This document shows, piece after piece, positions 57,515-64,000 of a stretch of 64,000 nucleotides of DNA. The translations under genes were made by a program, and so were the position numbers. The notes under the pieces were generated by a model. That model ran no database searches and was not told where the DNA came from. It worked only from the letters and a program-made list of their open reading frames with translations. This DNA comes from Thioalkalivibrio sp. ALJ3. GTDB taxonomy: Bacteria > Pseudomonadota > Gammaproteobacteria > Ectothiorhodospirales > Ectothiorhodospiraceae. Every line of letters begins with the position of its first letter. Position 1 is the first letter of the stretch. The DNA is taken from contig NZ_KB897909.1 of NCBI RefSeq assembly GCF_000377205.1, forward strand, positions 62,001 to 126,000. The letters run 5' to 3'.

Positions 57515-58211
57515 CGCCACGATACAGTCGCGCCAGCCCATCCGGGCTTACACCCAGCCAGTAGGCCAGGCGCAACCGCCACATCAGCCAGATCGTGCGC
57601 CATGCGCCCTTCTGTTCCCAACGCCGCGACGACGTGACCAGCCGGGTGCGCAGGCACCTTGGGCGCCCCACCGAGCGCTTCAGTCGCCGCGAGAGCTCGA
57701 TGTCCTCCATCAGCGGCTGATCCGGCCAGCCGCCCACGGTATCGAACGCCGAACGCGTGACGAAGACACCCTGATCCCCGGTCGCGATCCCGCTCAGACG
57801 CGAGCGCAGGTTCATCATCGCACCGATCAGCGCGAATATCGCGCGCCCCCCCGACAGCCGGACATCGAAACGCCCCCAGGCGCGATCGCCCCGGGCCACC
57901 GCATCACGCAGGGCGTGCACCGCCACCCCAGCCCTGTCCGGGAACGCCGTGTCCGCATGCAGGAACCAGAGCACCTCGCCGCGGGCGCGCTCGGCACCGG
58001 CATTCATCTGCCGTGCGCGGCCGGGGGCACTGGACAGCACGCTCACGCCGCGTTGCTCTGCCTGCTGGACAGTACCGTCCGTGCTCCCCCCGTCGACCAC
58101 GATCACCTCACAGTCGAGGATTTCGCCCAGCGTATCCAGCAAGGACGGGAGGGATCCGGCCTCGTTCAGCACCGGGATGATCACGGACAGGAAGGGTGAC
58201 TCCCGTGACAT
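57507..58211 (-). CDS. Family 2 glycosyltransferase (TIGR04283 type)
   Basis: Glycosyltransferase (234 aa) with SVIIPVLNEAGSLPSLL, VDGGSTDGT (donor site) and LHADTAF (the D-x-D-like metal site). The QGVFVTRSAFDTVGGWP and MEDIELSRRLK blocks complete the GT2 pattern. Encoded with the DUF2064 gene, overlapping by 8 bases, and just after the TVP38 gene. Acceptor unknown. Confidence 0.88.
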   Translation of the reverse strand: MSRESPFLSVIIPVLNEAGSLPSLLDTLGEILDCEVIVVDGGSTDGTVQQAEQRGVSVLSSAPGRARQMNAGAERARGEVLWFLHADTAFPDRAGVAVHALRDAVARGDRAWGRFDVRLSGGRAIFALIGAMMNLRSRLSGIATGDQGVFVTRSAFDTVGGWPDQPLMEDIELSRRLKRSVGRPRCLRTRLVTSSRRWEQKGAWRTIWLMWRLRLAYWLGVSPDGLARLYRGDA

Positions 58212-58225
58212 GGTTACCGTGGGAC

Positions 58226-58918
58226 TCAGGCGGGCGACTGGACGGATTTCTGCCCCTGCCAGATCCGGTGCAACAGCCGAGGAAGCAACAGCACAAGGGC
58301 CAGTACGGCGAGAATCGCGAGCCCCAGCTGAACCCGGTTGTCCGCATCGCCTGCCACCATCTCTCGCGTGGCGTGGCCCAGCCAGGAATAGGCGAACAGG
58401 CTGGGGATCAGTGCGACCAGGGTCGTGACTGTGAACACAGTGAGCGGCATGCGCACCAGGCCCAGGGCGTAGTTGGTCGGGGCGAACGGGAACACCGGCA
58501 CCAGCCGTGTCAGTGCGACCACGCGCCAGCCCTCGGCCTCCACATCCTCGCGCAGCCGTGCGCTGCGCGGACCCAGACGCGGTTCCAGCCAGGGTTGCAG
58601 CAGGGTACGCGCCAGCGTGAACGCGATGATCGCGGCGATGGTCGCCGCCAGCAGGCTCAGAGCCCCGCCGGTGAACGGCCCGAACAACGCCCCTCCCAAC
58701 AGGATCCAGAAGGTGCTGGGCAACGGAAACAGCGCAAGGACGACAAAGGCCAACACAAACACCATGTAGGCGCCCGCCCCCCAGCTGGCGAGCCACGCCT
58801 CGACGTCCTGCAGCGGCAACAGCTCGGGCCATTCGGTGGTAAGCGCCACCCAGCCCAGCGATCCTGCCAGCAGGATCGCGGCCAACAGCCACCAGCGTCC
58901 GGGATGATGTATCTGCAT
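58226..58918 (-). CDS. TVP38/TMEM64 (DedA-like) membrane protein
   Basis: Inner-membrane protein (230 aa) with about five helices and the family block FPLPSTFWILLGGALFGPFTG (about 65-85) and VPVFPFAPTNYALGL. Members act as lipid scramblases or flippase-like proteins in some systems; the role here is unknown. First gene of a three-gene set with the glycosyltransferases (gap of 14 bp), suggesting work on a lipid-linked sugar. Confidence 0.85.
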   Translation of the reverse strand: MQIHHPGRWWLLAAILLAGSLGWVALTTEWPELLPLQDVEAWLASWGAGAYMVFVLAFVVLALFPLPSTFWILLGGALFGPFTGGALSLLAATIAAIIAFTLARTLLQPWLEPRLGPRSARLREDVEAEGWRVVALTRLVPVFPFAPTNYALGLVRMPLTVFTVTTLVALIPSLFAYSWLGHATREMVAGDADNRVQLGLAILAVLALVLLLPRLLHRIWQGQKSVQSPA

Positions 58919-58924
58919 GGGTCC

Positions 58925-60289
58925 CTATTCCTTGTCGTCGCCGCGCAGTCGCTCCAGCCGCTCGGCCAGCGCGCGCTCCGTACCCTCGCGTTTCGCTCGA
59001 TAGAAGTGCTGATCCTCCAGCCCTTCGGGCAGATAGACCTGCCCGCGCGCGAAACCATCCGGTTCATCATGATCATAGCGATATCCCGCGCCGAACCCCT
59101 CCTCGCGCATCAACTCCGTAGGGGCATTGCGAAGATGCAGGGGCACGCCGGGGCTGCCCGTCTCGCGGATGCTTGCGCGGACCTCGTTCAACGCCGCATA
59201 GGCGCTGTTGCTCTTGGGGGCGGCGGCCAGCTCGATCGCCACCTGGATCAGCGCGAGGTCGCCTTCCGGCCGCCCCAGGCGCTCCATGGTCTGCCAGGCC
59301 GCCAGCACCCGCGCCCCCAGCCCCACGGCCGCCAGCCCGATGTCCTCGTAGGCCATGCGTAGCAGGCGCCGACCGAGATAATCCGGGTCGCAGCCGGCAT
59401 CCAGCATGCGCGTGAGCCAGTACACAGCCGCACTGGGGTCTGACCCGCGCACCGACTTGTGCAGGGCGGAGATCTGGTCATAGAAGGCATCGCCCTGGCG
59501 ATCGAAGGCCAGGCTCTGCGCCCCCATCACCGCGCGCAGCGCGTCGGCGGTGATCTCGCCGTCGCGTGCCAGATCCGAGGCGGTCTCCAGCCAGTTCAGT
59601 GCGCGCCGGGCATCGCCATCCGCCGCACGCGCCAGCCGCTGGCATTCGGTGGCCTCCAGCCGCAGCCCGCGCCCCCCGAGTCCGCGCTCGGGATCGCTCA
59701 GCGCCCGGTCAATCAACGCCTCGATCGCCTCGGCGCCGACGGACTCCATGCGATAGACACGCGCTCGCGACAGCAACGCACTATTGAGCGCGAACGAGGG
59801 ATTCTCGGTCGTCGCACCCACGAAGGTCAGTGTCCCGTCCTCGATGTGCGGCAGCAGGGCATCCTGCTGGCCCTTGTTGAAGCGATGGATCTCGTCGATG
59901 AACAGCAACGTACCGACCCCGTTGCGTCGCCGGGCCTTGGCCGCGTCCACCACCGCGCGCACGTCCTTGACCCCGGCCAGTACCGCGGACAGCGTCACCA
60001 GGCGCTGCGCCCCGGCCGCCGCTACCAGGCGGGCCAGCGTGGTCTTGCCGCAGCCCGGAGGGCCCCACAGGATCATCGACGGGGTCTGCCCCTGCTCGAT
60101 CGCCTGGCGCAAGGCGGCATCCGGGCCGACCAGATGATCCTGGCCCACCATCTCGTCCAGCCGCGCCGGGCGCATGCGCTCGGCCAGCGGTGCGTTCGGG
60201 TCCGGACCCTGTACGGCCGGTTCGGGCTCGGGGGGCAGTCCGCCCGCATCCGGACCGAACAGGTCGTCTTCGGAAGTATTGCTCATCAT
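58925..60289 (-). CDS. rarA: Replication-associated recombination protein A (RarA/MgsA)
   Basis: AAA+ ATPase (454 aa) acting at stalled replication forks. Walker A GPPGCGKTT (about 75-83), Walker B LLFIDEIHRF, sensor block ATTENPSFALNSALLSRARV and the C-terminal tetramerisation region FDRQGDAFYDQISALHKSVRGS (split by variable residues). The N-terminal 30 residues are acidic. Start is the first of two adjacent Met codons. Ends 6 bp before the TVP38 gene, so it may lead that operon. Divergent from the GTPase pair. Confidence 0.94.
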   Translation of the reverse strand: MMSNTSEDDLFGPDAGGLPPEPEPAVQGPDPNAPLAERMRPARLDEMVGQDHLVGPDAALRQAIEQGQTPSMILWGPPGCGKTTLARLVAAAGAQRLVTLSAVLAGVKDVRAVVDAAKARRRNGVGTLLFIDEIHRFNKGQQDALLPHIEDGTLTFVGATTENPSFALNSALLSRARVYRMESVGAEAIEALIDRALSDPERGLGGRGLRLEATECQRLARAADGDARRALNWLETASDLARDGEITADALRAVMGAQSLAFDRQGDAFYDQISALHKSVRGSDPSAAVYWLTRMLDAGCDPDYLGRRLLRMAYEDIGLAAVGLGARVLAAWQTMERLGRPEGDLALIQVAIELAAAPKSNSAYAALNEVRASIRETGSPGVPLHLRNAPTELMREEGFGAGYRYDHDEPDGFARGQVYLPEGLEDQHFYRAKREGTERALAERLERLRGDDKE

Positions 60290-60422
60290 TTCAGTGTACC
60301 GCGCCCGCCGCGAACATTGGCCGAGACATGGCACACTGAGCGGCGGGCTGGCTCACAAGCCCTGCACAGTTGCGCCCTCTTCACTGACGAAAGGTTTCCA
60401 TGCCGCGAAACGGAATCACAGC

Positions 60423-61658
60423 ATGAAGATGCCCTGGCAATCCCTCCGCCTGCCGAAGGGCCTCGGCTGGCGCAAGATCATGCAGGTCGTCCTGCGGCCC
60501 GAAGCGGAGGCCCCCGATGCCGACGTCGTGGCCGAGCGGGCGCGCGAGCAGGCCCCCGTGCTGTGGCTGCTGGGCAAGGTGCAGTCCGGCAAGAGCACGC
60601 TGGTGCGCGCGATCACGGGCGACTCCAATGTGGCGATCGGGACCGGTTTCAAGAGCTGCACCCGGACTGCACGCGCCTACGACTTCCCGGCCGAGGCGCC
60701 GGTGCTGCGCTTCCTGGACACGCGGGGTCTGGGCGAGGTCGCCTATGACCCCGGCGAGGATCTCGCCGAGCTCGCAGGCCACGCGCACATGGTGGTCGCC
60801 GTGGCGCGCGCGATGGATCTGCAGCAGGAGCCCGTCCTGAATGCCCTGCGGGACATTCGCCGCCGGCATCCGAACTGGCCGGTCCTGGTGGTGCAGACCT
60901 GCCTGCACGAGGGCTATCCCGACGGGCGCGATCATCCGCCCTACGCCGAGCTGGACCGCAGCCCCGGGCTGGAGGAACTGAACCGCGCGCGGCGCACCCA
61001 GGCCGAGGCCTTTCGCAACCTGCCCGGGACCGGACCGGTGCAGATCGTGCCCGTCGATATCACGCCCGAGGACGAGGGCTTCACCCCGACCCACTACGGG
61101 CTGGACGCCCTGCTCGACGCCCTGGAGAATCTGGCTCCCGAACGCATGGGGGTGATCCTGCAGGGGCTGCGCCAGTCCACAGGCGGCGACGCCCGTCGGC
61201 TGCGCGCCCGATCGCACATCATCGGCTACGCCAGCGTGGCCGCGACTACCGATGCCGTACCCCTGCTGGGTCTGTTCTCCGTGCCGGCGGTCCAGGGAAA
61301 GCTGCTGCACAGCCTGGCCAGCATCTACGGGGTCACCTGGGATTCCCGCAGCCTGCGCGAGTTCTCCGCGGCGCTCGGTTCCAGCACCCTGCTCGGCCTG
61401 GGCCTCAGCCACGGCGCCCGGCAGGTCGGCAAGCTGGTCCCGGTCTACGGCCAGACCGCGGGGGCGGCGGCGGCGGCCGCCACCAGCTTTGCCACCACCT
61501 ATGCGCTGGGCTATGCCGCACGTCACTACTTGGCCCGTCGACATGACGGGCGCGAGGCCACCGCCGGGGTAGAACAGGCCTACCGCGATGCCCTGCGCGA
61601 GGCCCTGAACCTGGCCCGGCACCGCCAGGCCGGGCCCTCGGGGAACGACACGCCATGA
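60423..61658 (+). CDS. Era-like GTPase with DUF697-type membrane domain
   Basis: A 411-aa protein. The GTPase domain (about 45-240) has P-loop GKVQSGKST, the G3 motif DTRGLG and a TCLHEG region in place of a typical NKxD, so nucleotide specificity is unsure. The C-terminal part (about 260-390) is hydrophobic and Ala/Gly rich, like DUF697/YcjF proteins. Start MKMPWQSLRLP is preferred to longer readings overlapping the rarA promoter. Its stop overlaps the start of the second GTPase (ATGA). Confidence 0.8.
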   Translation: MKMPWQSLRLPKGLGWRKIMQVVLRPEAEAPDADVVAERAREQAPVLWLLGKVQSGKSTLVRAITGDSNVAIGTGFKSCTRTARAYDFPAEAPVLRFLDTRGLGEVAYDPGEDLAELAGHAHMVVAVARAMDLQQEPVLNALRDIRRRHPNWPVLVVQTCLHEGYPDGRDHPPYAELDRSPGLEELNRARRTQAEAFRNLPGTGPVQIVPVDITPEDEGFTPTHYGLDALLDALENLAPERMGVILQGLRQSTGGDARRLRARSHIIGYASVAATTDAVPLLGLFSVPAVQGKLLHSLASIYGVTWDSRSLREFSAALGSSTLLGLGLSHGARQVGKLVPVYGQTAGAAAAAATSFATTYALGYAARHYLARRHDGREATAGVEQAYRDALREALNLARHRQAGPSGNDTP

Positions 61659-63190
61659 AACGCCGCTGGCTCACCCGCCTGCAGGTCACGGGCGTCACCT
61701 TCGCCGCGGTCCTGCTGCTGTCGCCCTTTGTGGTGGCCTTCGTCCTGGGTCTGCTCTGGCTCTACGAACACAATATCCTGCTGATCTGGATCGCCGCGGC
61801 CGCCATCGCCGCGGGCAGCGTATGGGGCATGACGCTGTGGGCGCGCTACCGGATCAAGGTCCACACCCGCGAGCGGACGACCGAGCCCGTGCGCCCCGCC
61901 GATGGCGACTGGGCGCCACTGGAGCACGCCGCCTGGGCCGAGGTCATGCGCCTGAGCGAGCATGCCAGCGGCGAGATCGTCACCGACTACGACCGTCTGC
62001 GGGAGGCGGGCGAGGAAACCCTGCGTACGGTGGCCGCGCACTATCACCCGGAACAGGAAGACCCCATCTGGGAATTCACCGTGCCCGAGGCCCTGCTGCT
62101 CAGCGAGCGGGTCAGCGCCCGGCTGCGCAAGATCCTGCTGGAGGAAGTCCCGTTGTCGGATCGCCTGCGCATGGGCCAGATCCTGCGCATCTGGGGCTAC
62201 CGCCCCATGGTGACATCGGGGTTGTCCTACGGGCGCACGGCCTACAAGGCCTATCGTATTGCTCGCCTGGCCAATCCCCTGCACGCCCTGGCCGCCGAGC
62301 TGCGCGACCGCTTCTTCAACGAGCTCTCTGGCACCGCACGCGAATACCTGCTGCGACGGGTCGCACGCATCTGGATTGAGGAGGTCGGCCGCGCGGCGAT
62401 CGAACTCTACTCCGGCCGCCTGCAGCACGATGCCGACGCCCTGGCCAAGATCGCCGACCAGGAGACACAGGCGAGTAATCCTGCAGAGGAGGCGTTCCCG
62501 GGCCGGCCGAAGATACTGGTCGTGGGCCAGCCACAGGCCGGGAAATCCACGCTGGTCAACGCGCTACTGGGGGAATACCGCGCGGCTACGGACGTGCTGC
62601 CGCTGACCGCCGAGCAGGAGGGCTATCTGCTGACCCTCGCGGACGGCCAGGAACTGCTGCTGGTGGACACCCCGGGGCTCGGCGACCGCATGGATGTCGA
62701 TACCCTGGTTGAAGCCACCCGGACCGCGGACCTGGTGCTCTGGGTCGCACCGGCGCACCAGGCCGACCGTTCCCCGGACAACAAGGCGCTGCAAGCCATA
62801 CGGCGCTTCTTTGCGGAGCACCCGGATCGACGCCAGCCCCCCATTCGCATTGTGGCCAGCCATATCGATCGCCTGTCCCCCGCACGCGAATGGGAACCGC
62901 CGTATGCGATCGACCCGCCGGAAGCCCGGCCAAAGGCGCAGAACATCGCCGCCGCCCGGCAGGCGATCGCCGCGGACTTCGGCCTGCCCGAACAGGAGGT
63001 GATTCCTGCCCGGCTCGATGGCGCAACGCCCTACAACATCGACGGCCTGACCAGTGAACTGGAAACGCTGATCCCGGCCATGCAGCAAACCCGCAAGACC
63101 CGGCTGCTGCGCCACCCGTCGTCCCGAAGCTGGCGCCAGATCTGGCGCCAGACCCGCAAGGGGGCCGGTCGCCTGTTGGGTCGCCGATGA
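61655..63190 (+). CDS. Membrane-anchored Era-like GTPase
   Basis: A 511-aa protein. Two N-terminal transmembrane helices (about 13-35 and 40-60), a helical middle region (about 80-270), then a GTPase domain with P-loop GQPQAGKST (about 290-298), G3 DTPGLGD and an SHID motif where NKxD is expected. The C-terminus is basic (RSWRQIWRQTRKGAGR). Coupled at both ends by ATGA overlaps to the preceding GTPase and following MFS gene. Resembles YeeP/YcjX-neighbour GTPases; function unknown. Confidence 0.8.
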   Translation: MKRRWLTRLQVTGVTFAAVLLLSPFVVAFVLGLLWLYEHNILLIWIAAAAIAAGSVWGMTLWARYRIKVHTRERTTEPVRPADGDWAPLEHAAWAEVMRLSEHASGEIVTDYDRLREAGEETLRTVAAHYHPEQEDPIWEFTVPEALLLSERVSARLRKILLEEVPLSDRLRMGQILRIWGYRPMVTSGLSYGRTAYKAYRIARLANPLHALAAELRDRFFNELSGTAREYLLRRVARIWIEEVGRAAIELYSGRLQHDADALAKIADQETQASNPAEEAFPGRPKILVVGQPQAGKSTLVNALLGEYRAATDVLPLTAEQEGYLLTLADGQELLLVDTPGLGDRMDVDTLVEATRTADLVLWVAPAHQADRSPDNKALQAIRRFFAEHPDRRQPPIRIVASHIDRLSPAREWEPPYAIDPPEARPKAQNIAAARQAIAADFGLPEQEVIPARLDGATPYNIDGLTSELETLIPAMQQTRKTRLLRHPSSRSWRQIWRQTRKGAGRLLGRR

Positions 63191-64000
63191 CCCTCCGTCG
63201 ACGCCAGCATCAGGGCGATCCCTCCCTGGACTCCCCGACCGCCTGGCTCGCCTGCGGGCTCTCCCTTGTGGCGCTGTTCGTGGCCTTTGGCATCGCGTAC
63301 AGCTACGGGGCGTTTTTCTCCTCCATGGCACAGGAGTTCGGTACAAGGCATGCCGGATCCGCGCTGTTCTTTTCCGCAACTGCCCTGTTGTTCTTTGGCC
63401 TGAGTGGCGTAACCGGTCCTCTGTCCGACCGTATCGGCCCGGGCCCGCTGCTCATTGCGGGTGGCCTGTTCATCGCGGCGGGTCTTGTCGGGACGGCGCG
63501 TGCCGGCGAACTCTGGCAGGCCTATCTGGCCTATGGTCTCGGCGTGGGTATCGGGGCGAGCTGCGTGTTCGTACCCGTCGTGGCCGCGGTCGGGCGCTGG
63601 TTCTCCCGCAGGCGCTCCATGGCCCTGGGCATCGCGGTGTCCGGCATCGGGCTGGGCGTCCTCGGCTTTGCACCCTTGTCCGCCTGGCTGATCGAGCTCC
63701 ACGGCTGGCGCTCGACATACCATTTCTACGCGCTCGCGGCGGCCATCATCCTGCCGCTGGCCGGTATCCTGTATCCGCGGCCCGGGCGCGCGCCGGATGG
63801 TACCCATGCCGCCACCACCCGCTGGGGTGGGCGCCGCTTCGCCCAGCTCTACCTGGCGACCTTTCTGCTCAATACGATTATGTACGTCCCGTTCGTGCAC
63901 CTGCCGCCCGCGGCCGAGGCGGGCGGCATCGATCCGCTGCGCGCGGCGGGTCTGGTCGGGATCATCGGGCTGGCGAGCGTGGTCGGGCGGCTGGCGATCG
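63187..64000 (+). CDS. MFS transporter, N-terminal part
   Basis: Major facilitator protein cut by the window end; 271 codons are visible. About eight helices, with the A-like motif GPLSDRIGPGPLL after helix 2 and RWFSRRRSMALGIAVSG in the helix 4-5 loop, a pattern of the monocarboxylate / OFA group. The start ATG overlaps the GTPase stop (ATGA). The substrate is unknown. Completion requires the adjoining sequence. Confidence 0.85.
   Translation, partial: MTLRRRQHQGDPSLDSPTAWLACGLSLVALFVAFGIAYSYGAFFSSMAQEFGTRHAGSALFFSATALLFFGLSGVTGPLSDRIGPGPLLIAGGLFIAAGLVGTARAGELWQAYLAYGLGVGIGASCVFVPVVAAVGRWFSRRRSMALGIAVSGIGLGVLGFAPLSAWLIELHGWRSTYHFYALAAAIILPLAGILYPRPGRAPDGTHAATTRWGGRRFAQLYLATFLLNTIMYVPFVHLPPAAEAGGIDPLRAAGLVGIIGLASVVGRLAI

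Overview
The window looks like part of the chromosome of a GC-rich gammaproteobacterium. I infer a chemolithotrophic sulfur oxidiser of the Ectothiorhodospiraceae / Thioalkalivibrio type. The support is a Tat-exported sulfite dehydrogenase (sorA/sorB), three DsrE-family proteins, a TauE-type exporter, a full complex I operon and housekeeping genes in gammaproteobacterial style. The genus is inference only.

Layout. 1-3560 (minus): nuoA-B-C-D-E-F, with nuoF cut by the window edge. 3824-15564 (mostly minus): tRNA-Leu(GAG), secG, tpiA, glmM, folP, ftsH, rlmE, then yhbY on the plus strand, then greA, carB, carA. 15820-16350: tRNA-Ser(GGA) followed, in its direction of transcription, by a 2.4-copy tandem array of ~185 bp units, each carrying the last 19 nt of the tRNA. 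16444-22957: DUF1820 protein, AurF-like diiron enzyme, a 267 bp MITE-like element, mltF, an Nramp-related transporter, a beta-hydroxyacid dehydrogenase and an EamA exporter. 23192-28467: two tandem periplasmic DsrE paralogues, a NodI/NodJ-like ABC exporter and rlmKL.

28627-35856: sorA-sorB, divergent from an exported FKBP-rhodanese fusion and an S10 carboxypeptidase; then a CobW GTPase, a REP-like doublet, a TauE/SafE exporter and an aspartoacylase-type deacylase. 36026-43287: a membrane PAS protein without an output domain, hisI, cysS, a DUF1007/NicO pair with a Zur-like box, and an acyl-CoA synthetase. 43309-55984 (minus): a complete nitrate-assimilation unit, nasR then nrtA-nrtB-nrtD-nirB-nirD-nasA-cysG-hemD. 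It is preceded by a sigma-54 promoter and a leader with an ANTAR-type hairpin and an intrinsic terminator, the layout expected for NtrC activation plus NasR antitermination. 56112-64000: DsrE protein, small membrane protein, DUF2064/glycosyltransferase/TVP38 trio, rarA, two membrane GTPases and a truncated MFS transporter.

The genes form coherent modules: respiration (nuo), sulfite oxidation and sulfur handling (sor, DsrE, rhodanese, TauE), nitrate to ammonium (nas/nir with its own siroheme supply) and metal homeostasis (CobW, DUF1007/NicO). The least ordinary sequence is the tRNA-Ser tail array. It resembles the rtT repeats after E. coli tyrT in design but sits on another tRNA, shows a compensatory stem change, and one unit contains a perfect 20-nt complement of the tRNA T-arm.
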